Assembly: GCA_019421105.1 (NCBI GenBank)
Contig: JAHZFY010000056.1
Location: 1-7,543, forward strand
Length of the DNA stretch: 7,543 bases
Source: a bacterium
Lineage (GTDB): Bacteria > Bacillota_I > Bacilli_A > RFN20 > CAG-826
Direction: 5' to 3'
This document shows, piece after piece, positions 1-5,876 of this stretch. The translations under genes and the position numbers were made by a program. Numbering within the stretch: position 1 is the stretch's first letter; each line of letters opens with the position of its first letter. The notes beneath the pieces were generated by a model, which searched no databases, was not told where the DNA came from, and saw nothing but the letters and a program-made list of their open reading frames with translations.

Positions 1-545
1 ACATTAAAATTTAAAGATTCCTTTATCATATTTAAATGGCCTAAGCCAAGCTGCAACTGATTAACTTTTATTGGAACATCATTATCTAATAAATATTTCA
101 TCATTTCTTTAGAAAAATTGGATACACCAAATGATTTTACATAACCATTATCATATAGATATTTAAATGCCTCTTTAATTTGAAAAGCATCCATAAATAT
201 ATCTGGACGATGCAATAAATAAGAATCAAAGTAATCCAAATTACATCTTTTTAAAGCCTTTAAACAAGAATCGATAATATACTCTTTTGAAAGATCATAA
301 TAAGTGTCATCGCAAACATTGATACCACATTTACTTTGAACGTAGATATGTTGTCTTAACTCAGGATGATGTTTCATTACTTCTCCGAATTTTGCTTCGC
401 ATTCACCACCGCCATAAATATCAGATAAATCAAAAAAATTAATTCCATGTTCAATATCAAATTTAATTAATTCATATAATTGATCAACGCTAACATTATC
501 TAGTCTCATCAACCCTTGCATCACTTTAGAAGGCTCTTTTTTCAT
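1..545 (-). CDS. Aldo/keto reductase, N-terminal part (3' end off window)
   Basis: This is an NAD(P)H-dependent oxidoreductase of the aldo/keto reductase superfamily, a cytoplasmic TIM-barrel enzyme that reduces aldehydes or ketones; the substrate cannot be read from the sequence. The visible 181 residues begin MKKEPSKVMQGLMRL. They carry the whole family catalytic tetrad: Asp39 and Tyr44 in FFDLSDIYGGGE, Lys72 in VQSKCGI and His112 in YLLHRPD. GVSNFS near residue 140 and VNQLQL near 167 are further family signatures. Family members are about 300 residues long, so roughly the last 110 residues lie beyond the left edge. The start is fixed by a good Shine-Dalgarno sequence (GAGGAA on the minus strand, 551-556) five bases before ATG. 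It is divergent from the cold-shock gene and has its own promoter candidate. The motif order resembles YdhF-like reductases; the family call is secure, the subfamily is not. Confidence 0.93.
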   Translation of the reverse strand, partial: MKKEPSKVMQGLMRLDNVSVDQLYELIKFDIEHGINFFDLSDIYGGGECEAKFGEVMKHHPELRQHIYVQSKCGINVCDDTYYDLSKEYIIDSCLKALKRCNLDYFDSYLLHRPDIFMDAFQIKEAFKYLYDNGYVKSFGVSNFSKEMMKYLLDNDVPIKVNQLQLGLGHLNMIKESLNFN

Positions 546-572
546 ATTTGTTCCTCGCAATTACACTTTAAC

Positions 573-601
573 TATTAATAAAATATCAAAAAAGTAGTCA
601 A
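573..601 (-). promoter_or_regulatory. Candidate promoter of the aldo/keto reductase gene
   Basis: On the minus strand a -35 box TTGACT (596-601) is followed after 17 bases by TTAATA (573-578); a better-matching TATTAA at 575-580 would give 15 bases. Transcription would begin near 566, leaving a leader of about 20 bases that contains the GAGGAA ribosome site. The -35 is five of six to consensus; the -10 is weaker. AT-rich DNA makes chance matches common. Confidence 0.45.
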
Positions 602-679
602 CAAAAAACTTTTATATTTTCTAAAACTTTAAACATAGTAAATTTAATGATAAAATATGTATAGTGATTTTTGATTACC

Positions 680-685
680 TATAAT
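680..685 (+). promoter_or_regulatory. Candidate -10 box upstream of the cold-shock gene
   Basis: A perfect TATAAT lies 31 bases before the ATG of the cold-shock gene, which would start the transcript near 692 with a leader of about 25 bases. No convincing -35 is present 16 to 18 bases upstream. The inferred leader is much shorter than the long thermosensing leaders of enteric cspA genes. A second possible -10, TAAAAT at 651-656, cannot be excluded. Confidence 0.4.
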
Positions 686-716
686 AATCTAATTGCTAGA
701 AAGCGTGGGCATACCT

Positions 717-923
717 ATGAATGGTACAGTAAAATTTTTCAATGATAAAAAAGGATTTGGTTTTATTATTGAAGAAACATCTAAAAGAGAAATTTTTGTT
801 CACTACAGCGGAATTATAGCAGAAGGACACAAAACTCTTCACGATGGTGAAAACGTGACTTTTGACGAAGAAATCGATCCAAACAAAGGCAAACCAAGAG
901 CAATCAACGTTAAAGTTTTATAA
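717..923 (+). CDS. Cold-shock domain protein (CspA family)
   Basis: A 68-residue single cold-shock domain, the standard length for bacterial Csp proteins, which bind single-stranded RNA and DNA and act as RNA chaperones in the cytoplasm. The N-terminus MNGTVKFFNDKKGFGFI contains the RNP1 core KGFGFI (residues 12-17). RNP2 is IFVHYSGI (26-33), and the C-terminus GKPRAINVKVL matches the family ending. The usual Trp in KWFN is Phe here (KFFN), and the RNP2 aromatic is Tyr. I chose ATG 717 because family proteins begin there; an in-frame TTG at 693 would add eight residues with no counterpart in the family. The ribosome site is poor: only a purine-rich AGAAAGCGTGGG precedes it. It is monocistronic, with a terminator directly after the stop. 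Confidence 0.95.
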   Translation: MNGTVKFFNDKKGFGFIIEETSKREIFVHYSGIIAEGHKTLHDGENVTFDEEIDPNKGKPRAINVKVL

Positions 924-926
924 ATT

Positions 927-950
927 AAGACAATTTAAATGTCTTTTTTT
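927..950 (+). terminator. Rho-independent terminator of the cold-shock gene
   Basis: Four bases after the stop codon, AAGACA (927-932) pairs perfectly with TGTCTT (940-945) around a 7-base loop, followed by an unbroken T run to 950. The stem is short and AT-rich but has the classic layout and position. It occupies the first bases of a longer reading frame opening at ATG 939, which argues that the exporter gene starts further downstream. Confidence 0.75.
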
Positions 951-951
951 A

Positions 952-980
952 TTGAAAAATATAATCTAAATAATTATATT
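952..980 (+). promoter_or_regulatory. Candidate promoter of the MATE exporter gene
   Basis: TTGAAA (952-957), a 17-base spacer, then TATATT (975-980), directly after the upstream terminator. The expected start of transcription, near 987, is only about three bases before the ATG at 990, so the transcript would be leaderless or nearly so. This fits the lack of any Shine-Dalgarno sequence there. A perfect TATAAT at 960-965 is an alternative -10 but lacks a good -35. Confidence 0.5.
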
Positions 981-989
981 ATTTTTGGT

Positions 990-2351
990 ATGAAAAAAAG
1001 CCTTACTAGCGGTTCTATATTTAAAAATCTATTGGTGTTCTCAATGCCAATATTTTTTGTATATTTTTTAAATTCATTATACCCTGCAGCTGACTTTTTT
1101 ATTTTATCATTAGCTGGAGCTGAAAAAGAAATCGCTAATGTGTTGTCTGCCTATCTACCAATCAATATTGCCATATCTTTATTGACTGGTGTTGGTGTTG
1201 CGGCAACTTTTTTAATTGGACAATATCACGGCGCTAACGACGAACATGGTAAATTAAAAGCAATTAAAGCGGTTATTATTTTTACTAACTTAGTTGCTTT
1301 TGCATTAGCAATACTCATCGCATCATTTTCACCTTTGATCATCAAATTATTGAATGTTTCAAAAGATGGAGGAAACTACGATGCTTCATTAAGATATTTA
1401 TTAATATCCACCATTATCATTCCTTTCAATGGTTTAATTTATACAACACACGCAATATATAAAGGCCAAGGTAAATCGATTATTCCATTCATATATAATT
1501 CTTTAGGAGTAACATCAAATATTGTATTCGATTTTATTTTTATTTATGTGTTAGATTTAAAATCTGATGGTGCTGCTATTGCATCAGTATTAGCCTATTT
1601 ATTTGCGGCAACTGCAATTTATACATATTTGTTTTTATTTAAAAAGATTGGCAATCCTTTAAAAGGAGTCGTAGTCGATAAGGATATGTATAAATATTTA
1701 GCTCGAAAATCGTTTCCTTTAGCTATTCAAGAAGCGTTAGTTATCATATGTTTTTCTGTTTTAGTTTCCGTCATTAATATTAGAAACGATTATTCAAGTA
1801 CGGTCATTGGAATATCGGATAGAATAACTAATCTTGCTTATGTCCCGGTATTGGCCTTTGGCAATACAATTTCCGCTGCTGTTTCTCAAAATCTAGGCGC
1901 TAATCAAATAAAAAGAACCGACCAAATAGTTAAAATCGGTATTCTTATATTGATTGGATTTTCAATTATATATTGCTTACCAATGTTTATTTTTATTAAA
2001 CCATTAGCGGGATTATACACAAACGATACAACAATTATAAATGAAGTCTTTGAAAGATCCTGGGTCATATTTTTTGATTTAATGTTGTGCGTTATTTTAA
2101 CACCTTTAAACGCGCTTGCATCTGGTTCTGGAAATGGTAGATGGTCATTATATGTTTACTTTATATCAGATCTATTAATAAGAATCCCATGGATTTTAGT
2201 ATTTGGATTATTAGATTTCCCTATTTGGGTAGTATCTATTTCTTATCCTGCCTCAACAGTTTTAGGCTTGATAATCATATTGATCTTTTATTTTAAAAAG
2301 CAATGGCAAAACTTAAATAATTTAAATGTTGATGTTGCCATCAATTCATAA
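990..2351 (+). CDS. MATE-family multidrug/metabolite exporter
   Basis: An integral membrane transporter of the multidrug and toxic compound extrusion family, which exports cationic compounds in exchange for Na+ or H+. The 453-residue product has the usual MATE length and about twelve hydrophobic segments in two similar halves. Family signatures are the opening MKKSLTSGSIFKNLLVFSMP, GQYHGAND after the second segment, GQGKSIIPFIYNSLG near residue 170 and, in the second half, SAAVSQNLGANQIKRTDQIV. The reading frame is open from ATG 939, but I place the start at Met 990: family members begin with MKK.LTSG, and the upstream 17 codons overlap the cold-shock terminator and the promoter candidate. 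There is no clear Shine-Dalgarno sequence before 990. Its last six bases overlap the end of galT on the other strand. The substrate cannot be told from sequence. Confidence 0.92.
   Translation: MKKSLTSGSIFKNLLVFSMPIFFVYFLNSLYPAADFFILSLAGAEKEIANVLSAYLPINIAISLLTGVGVAATFLIGQYHGANDEHGKLKAIKAVIIFTNLVAFALAILIASFSPLIIKLLNVSKDGGNYDASLRYLLISTIIIPFNGLIYTTHAIYKGQGKSIIPFIYNSLGVTSNIVFDFIFIYVLDLKSDGAAIASVLAYLFAATAIYTYLFLFKKIGNPLKGVVVDKDMYKYLARKSFPLAIQEALVIICFSVLVSVINIRNDYSSTVIGISDRITNLAYVPVLAFGNTISAAVSQNLGANQIKRTDQIVKIGILILIGFSIIYCLPMFIFIKPLAGLYTNDTTIINEVFERSWVIFFDLMLCVILTPLNALASGSGNGRWSLYVYFISDLLIRIPWILVFGLLDFPIWVVSISYPASTVLGLIIILIFYFKKQWQNLNNLNVDVAINS
2329..2344. other. Perfect hairpin at the convergent MATE/galT ends
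   Basis: TTGATG (2329-2334) and CATCAA (2339-2344) form a perfect 6-bp stem with a 4-base loop, lying within the last MATE codons and just past the galT stop. Being symmetrical it can form in both transcripts. Neither side has a T run directly after it, so it is at best a weak bidirectional terminator or an mRNA 3'-end stabiliser. Confidence 0.35.
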
Positions 2352-3803
2352 AAACAAATCTTTTATAAATTCATTAACAAATTTATTATCGTTATCAAAT
2401 TTAAATACATTGATGTCTTTTAATATTTCGTTGCAAGCATAAATCACATATTCATCAATATCTTTAAAAGCCTTATTTTCAATTGTATCAATCATATCTT
2501 TAAAACTAGACAAATCAGGATTAATTTTAATAAAATCTTGGCTATTTACATTGTTTTTTAAACAAATCTCAACATTATTTAACTGTTCTTTTAATCTTCC
2601 AGGCAAGACAAATAAACCGCAGTTTTCAATTATTCCAATGCCTTCTTTTTTAATATGAATTAAGCTTTCTCTTGCATGAAAAATTCCTTCTTTATAATCG
2701 TTATTCACTCCATTGTTTCTTAAGGTGATATATAGATTATATTCGCCATTAATCATCTTCGTGGTCAATGTAAAGGTGTTATTAGATTTATCAAATATTT
2801 TAATGTCAGCGTTTTGATATTGTTTCCACTTATTAAACACTTTGTTAAAACCATTAACTATACTTTCTTTAAATTTTGATTTTAATAAGATAGTAAAAGA
2901 TGGCCAATCAAGAATATGCGTAGATAAATTATTATCAAAGCTATTTATTTCACACTTAGTTTTTGCTTCAAAGATAGGCATATCATATAAACCGCCTTGA
3001 AAATGTTGATGCTCTAAAATAGAACCACCGACAATTGGAAGGTCAGCATTTGATCCAATAAAATAATTTGGAAACATTTCAATAAAATCTAACAATGCGC
3101 AAACACTTTCGCTAGAAACTTTCATTGGCAAATGTTGTTTACTGATCACAATAAAATGTTGGTTAAAGTATCCAAACGGTGAGAATTGTAAAAAATAATC
3201 CTTATTATTTAATTTCAATTCGAAATATCTCAATGTGTTTTTTAAACCTGCGTACTTTCCAATATTTTCTTTACAGATGATACATTTTGGGAATACGTTT
3301 GCATCATTTACTTTCTTTTTGATATTTGGAAGTTCAGGTTTGCTTAAGTTAATAGTCGCGTTCATTTTATGATTTTCTATATTGCCATTGATAAAAATAT
3401 TTTTATCAATTTTGCTTTTTCTAACATAGCTAGAATATATAGATAGATCATATAAATAATCAATTGTCTTGTTTGGGTTAGATTTTAATAAAGCTTCCAT
3501 TTTATCCTGCACTTGGCTTTGTCTTGGCATGACGATTGCTAGTGATTCATAAATGATTTTTAACGAATCTTCTTTTGAATAATTTAATACTTTTGTTAAA
3601 TGATAAAACATCTTGTCAAATAAACGATCAAAGGTCTTATAATTTTTAATCTCTACTTCATCGATAAAACCATCATAAAAAGATTCAACTTTAAATTTTT
3701 CAAATAAGTAATTTCGATAAAAATCTACATCCCTACTATCAAGATGTAGATGTGTTTTTGCGTATATTAAAAATTCTTCAATTGTCTTGTTAATTTGTTT
3801 CAT
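2346..3803 (-). CDS. galT: UDP-glucose--hexose-1-phosphate uridylyltransferase (class II GalT)
   Basis: This Leloir enzyme exchanges UDP-glucose and galactose 1-phosphate for glucose 1-phosphate and UDP-galactose through a uridylyl-histidine intermediate. The 485-residue product has the length of the Firmicutes class II enzymes (about 490-510), not the roughly 350 of the E. coli type. The active-site motif GGSILEHQHFQGG holds His265-Gln-His267, the second His being the expected nucleophile. The CIICKENIGKYAG segment (Cys174, Cys177) and the LQFSPFGYFNQHFIVIS strand also match class II. I start at ATG 3803, not the in-frame TTG 3821, because a GAGG ribosome site lies between them. This start overlaps the galM end by 14 bp, so translational coupling is likely. 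The stop is TGA, the only TGA stop in the window; read as Trp it would add just eight residues, so the standard code fits but this gene alone does not prove it. Confidence 0.93.
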   Translation of the reverse strand: MKQINKTIEEFLIYAKTHLHLDSRDVDFYRNYLFEKFKVESFYDGFIDEVEIKNYKTFDRLFDKMFYHLTKVLNYSKEDSLKIIYESLAIVMPRQSQVQDKMEALLKSNPNKTIDYLYDLSIYSSYVRKSKIDKNIFINGNIENHKMNATINLSKPELPNIKKKVNDANVFPKCIICKENIGKYAGLKNTLRYFELKLNNKDYFLQFSPFGYFNQHFIVISKQHLPMKVSSESVCALLDFIEMFPNYFIGSNADLPIVGGSILEHQHFQGGLYDMPIFEAKTKCEINSFDNNLSTHILDWPSFTILLKSKFKESIVNGFNKVFNKWKQYQNADIKIFDKSNNTFTLTTKMINGEYNLYITLRNNGVNNDYKEGIFHARESLIHIKKEGIGIIENCGLFVLPGRLKEQLNNVEICLKNNVNSQDFIKINPDLSSFKDMIDTIENKAFKDIDEYVIYACNEILKDINVFKFDNDNKFVNEFIKDLFL

Positions 3804-4773
3804 TTTTACTGAGTACCTCAAAATGATAATTGATGTTTCTTACATATTGTTGATTGGCTTTTAATAAATGAGATAAAAGGTGAGAATCTTCAGGTTCTAT
3901 AGCAACACTTCTACGATTAAATAAATCTGAAGTAATCGATGTAACATTATTAAAATTATCAGAATAAATTTGTGCACCATCAAAATCGGTGGTTATTTTT
4001 AATTGATAATTCCTGCTTTTTAAATAAATAACTTTATCTACGTCATTTTTAAATAAGAAGTGTTGATCATAACCTTCGGTATAATTTAAAACATCATCAT
4101 TCACATGCTCTCCAATACATTTAAATGAAGAAAAATCCCTAACCTCATCAACTGGTTTTTCACATGTAGGGATCATGTTATTATCAACTTCAATGAAACG
4201 ATCCGCATCCATTTTTAAACATAGATGGTCATTTGAAGATTCGCCCAAACAAAAATATGCGTGATTAGTGAGATTACATAATGTATCTTTATCTGAAATT
4301 GCAATAAATTTAACGTCGATATCGTTTTTAAAATCATACATCTTGTATATGACTTTAACTGTCATATTTCCAGGAAATCCAGATTCTAAATGCATTGAAT
4401 AATATTTAAATGTTAGGCTCATTTCATGATCTTTGGCATCTAATTCATAGGTAAATCTTTGAGTGGATAAACCAAACATTCCACCATGTAAGCATATCCT
4501 TTTTGCGCCCACATTTGCTAAGTAGTAAGGTACATTATTTATAAAAGCAACACTATTATTGATGCGTCCTGCTACCCTGCCAATAGTTTTTCCATAATAG
4601 ACCCCTGGTTTTAAAAAATCTGAAACATTTTTACATGATAAAATCATTGGATCGCCTAGATAATGAATATCATATAACGAGGCTCCTAAATCACAAAATG
4701 TTACGTCTAAAGAAGACGAATTAATTACTCTAATAAATTTTAAACCAGCTTGGGTATATTCTTTTATAATCAT
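3790..4773 (-). CDS. galM: Aldose 1-epimerase (galactose mutarotase)
   Basis: This enzyme interconverts the alpha and beta anomers of galactose and other aldoses, feeding alpha-galactose into the Leloir pathway. The 327-residue product is of normal length. Recognisable family segments are VYYGKTIGRVAGRI with Arg70, RICLHGGMFGLS with His96, NLTNHAYFCLG with His171, GYDQHF with Asp236 and AIEPEDSH with Glu293. His96, His171 and Glu293 correspond to the substrate-binding and acid/base residues of characterised mutarotases, so the active site looks intact. The start ATG has a good AAAAGGA ribosome site nine bases upstream. galT follows on the same strand with a 14-bp overlap, and this context supports galactose as the physiological substrate. 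No signal peptide is visible, so it should be cytoplasmic. Confidence 0.94.
   Translation of the reverse strand: MIIKEYTQAGLKFIRVINSSSLDVTFCDLGASLYDIHYLGDPMILSCKNVSDFLKPGVYYGKTIGRVAGRINNSVAFINNVPYYLANVGAKRICLHGGMFGLSTQRFTYELDAKDHEMSLTFKYYSMHLESGFPGNMTVKVIYKMYDFKNDIDVKFIAISDKDTLCNLTNHAYFCLGESSNDHLCLKMDADRFIEVDNNMIPTCEKPVDEVRDFSSFKCIGEHVNDDVLNYTEGYDQHFLFKNDVDKVIYLKSRNYQLKITTDFDGAQIYSDNFNNVTSITSDLFNRRSVAIEPEDSHLLSHLLKANQQYVRNINYHFEVLSKNETN
3814..3819 (-). promoter_or_regulatory. Ribosome binding site that decides the galT start
   Basis: GAGGTA on the minus strand sits inside the 3' end of galM, with 12 bases between GAGG and ATG 3803. That spacing is slightly long but usable. It favours ATG 3803 over the TTG at 3819-3821, which abuts it. 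Location inside galM implies that the two genes are translated from one mRNA. Confidence 0.55.
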
Positions 4774-4797
4774 GTTTTTTTATCCTTTTACATCTAT

Positions 4798-4803
4798 ATT
4801 ATA
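4798..4803 (-). promoter_or_regulatory. Candidate -10 box of the galM-galT operon
   Basis: A perfect TATAAT on the minus strand places transcription start near 4791, giving a leader of about 18 bases that carries the AAAAGGA ribosome site of galM. No good -35 lies 16-18 bases upstream, so an activator may be needed, or the match is chance. It shares a 73-base divergent intergenic region with the phosphoesterase gene. I see no clear operator palindrome there. Confidence 0.4.
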
Positions 4804-4832
4804 TTGTGCAATAAAAAAGTAATTTTTTCCAT

Positions 4833-4838
4833 TATAAT
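4833..4838 (+). promoter_or_regulatory. Candidate -10 box of the phosphoesterase gene, leaderless layout
   Basis: A perfect TATAAT ends eight bases before ATG 4847, so transcription would begin at or within two bases of the start codon. No Shine-Dalgarno sequence lies before this ATG, which is firmly placed by the conserved protein N-terminus. The -35 region is poor: TTGTGC at 4804-4809 is 23 bases away. Confidence 0.45.
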
Positions 4839-4846
4839 ATATACAT

Positions 4847-5284
4847 ATGAAAATATTGCTTATATCAGATAGTCATGGTAATCATGACGCTATTGAAAAA
4901 ATATTGTTGGAAAACCCTAATATGGATTTATATCTTCATGCTGGTGATTCATTAGAAAACCCATATTCTTTAAGACCGTTTATTTCTATTAAAGGAAATT
5001 GTGATTATGACATTAATTTTTTAAACTCAATCAAATTAAAAACTCCATATGGTTATTTATATATGCAACACCATCCGTATTTTAATCAATCAATTCTATA
5101 TGATAATCAGATAAAAATTTTTATATATGGTCACACCCATATTAAAGAGTTTAAAAAAACCGGCGATTGTTATTTTATCAATCCCGGTTCTATTTCTTAT
5201 TCAAGAGATCCAGATGGTCCAAGTTATTGCATATTAACAATTAACGAAGATGGGGTTATATGCGAATTTAAACCTGTTATTTAG
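4847..5284 (+). CDS. YfcE/MJ0936-type metallophosphoesterase
   Basis: A small cytoplasmic metal-dependent phosphodiesterase of the calcineurin-like superfamily; characterised relatives hydrolyse model phosphodiesters and the natural substrate is generally unknown. The 145-residue product keeps a full set of metal ligands: Asp8 and His10 in LLISDSHGN, Asp34 in HAGDS, Asn51 in KGNCD, His75 in MQHHPY, and His96 and His98 in YGHTH. NPGSISYSRD near residue 112 is the usual family ending. The start is certain because the first metal motif is only eight residues in, yet no ribosome site precedes it. It ends in TAG, and its last eight bases overlap the end of the convergent TetR gene. The divergent galM-galT operon gives no functional link that I can support. 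Confidence 0.93.
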   Translation: MKILLISDSHGNHDAIEKILLENPNMDLYLHAGDSLENPYSLRPFISIKGNCDYDINFLNSIKLKTPYGYLYMQHHPYFNQSILYDNQIKIFIYGHTHIKEFKKTGDCYFINPGSISYSRDPDGPSYCILTINEDGVICEFKPVI

Positions 5285-5819
5285 AAATATAATCATATAT
5301 AGATTTTGGTAATGATTCAAACCACGCTTTCATCAAGGCTATTAAATCTTCAACTTTTACTGTATTTCTAGCTAATCTATACATGAAAGTTATATCGCTG
5401 AGAGTCAAAATATCTATACCTTTTTTAATGCTAGGATTTTCAACATCCGCGCCTAAAGCTATCATATGTTTTTTTAAAGATTCACTATAGTAATTGATTA
5501 GATCAAAATATATATAATAAGGTTCATCAAATTTTAGCAAATTTGTAACGAAATTTAAATTTTGCATGCAGCAATTATATACAGAATAAATTCTATGTCT
5601 CCAAGGATAGGTTATATTTTGAGAATCTTTTAAAGGTGACAATATTACATCTAAAAATACTTTACTAGCAACATCGTATTTATCATGAAAATTATAATAA
5701 AAACTTGCTTTAGCAACGCCAGCTTTATTAATAATTTCTGATGTGTTAATAAATTCTAAAGGTTTAGATGAAACTAAATCAAGAGTCGCTAACTCTATTT
5801 TTTGTCTTATGTTTTTCAT
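5277..5819 (-). CDS. TetR/AcrR-family transcriptional regulator
   Basis: A 180-residue DNA-binding regulator, typically a dimeric repressor released by a small ligand. The N-terminal domain runs through IRQKIELATLDLV, and the helix-turn-helix is at about residues 26-45: TSEIINKAGVAKASFYYNF followed by HDKYD, a near-textbook TetR signature. The C-terminal ligand domain has the short TetR_C form, with a late KAWFESLP helix, as in DhaS-like regulators, so the ligand is unknown. I choose ATG 5819; an in-frame TTG at 5825 adds two residues. No Shine-Dalgarno sequence precedes it, but a promoter ends seven bases upstream. It lies 57 bases downstream of the Hint-protein gene on the same strand, and convergent with the phosphoesterase. 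Its target is not evident; autoregulation is suggested by an inverted repeat over its promoter. Confidence 0.92.
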   Translation of the reverse strand: MKNIRQKIELATLDLVSSKPLEFINTSEIINKAGVAKASFYYNFHDKYDVASKVFLDVILSPLKDSQNITYPWRHRIYSVYNCCMQNLNFVTNLLKFDEPYYIYFDLINYYSESLKKHMIALGADVENPSIKKGIDILTLSDITFMYRLARNTVKVEDLIALMKAWFESLPKSIYDYISK

Positions 5820-5826
5820 TGACAAT

Positions 5827-5855
5827 ATTCTAATAAATTCGCTACTAAATGTAAA
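5827..5855 (-). promoter_or_regulatory. Promoter of the TetR gene, leaderless layout
   Basis: On the minus strand TTTACA (5850-5855, five of six to consensus) is followed after exactly 17 bases by TAGAAT (5827-5832, five of six). Seven bases then lead directly to ATG 5819. Transcription would begin at the A of the start codon or within a base or so. With no ribosome site present, this is the cleanest leaderless arrangement in the window. Confidence 0.6.
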
Positions 5856-5872
5856 TAGTATTAAAACATTTA
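5846..5872. promoter_or_regulatory. Candidate TetR operator (inverted repeat over -35)
   Basis: TAAATGT (5846-5852) and ACATTTA (5866-5872) are perfect 7-base inverted arms separated by 13 bases, about 20 bases centre to centre. The left arm overlaps the TetR -35 box. Binding there would block the TetR promoter, as autoregulating TetR proteins do. AT-rich sequence makes the repeat only moderately significant, and the spacing is wider than in many TetR operators. Confidence 0.35.
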
Positions 5873-5876
5873 TTAA

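Noticed and set aside
693..716. TTG start giving an eight-residue extension of the cold-shock protein
   Set aside because: Csp proteins begin at the M.GTVK.FN residue; the added MLESVGIP has no family counterpart. Kept only as a leaderless-start curiosity.
939..989. N-terminal 17-residue extension of the MATE exporter
   Set aside because: Its ATG is inside the cold-shock terminator stem, and family proteins begin at the MKKSLTSG Met at 990.
2346..2348. Mycoplasma-type code with TGA as tryptophan
   Set aside because: All Trp codons I checked across the genes are TGG, and galT has a normal length when TGA is read as a stop; reading through would add only eight residues.
3804..3821. TTG start for galT adding six residues
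   Set aside because: A GAGG ribosome site lies next to it, serving the ATG at 3803; the extra residues are not part of the known family N-terminus.
5285..5305. Possible terminator hairpin after the phosphoesterase gene (AATC...GATT)
   Set aside because: The stem is only 4 bp and AT-rich with a very short T run; not enough to support a terminator.
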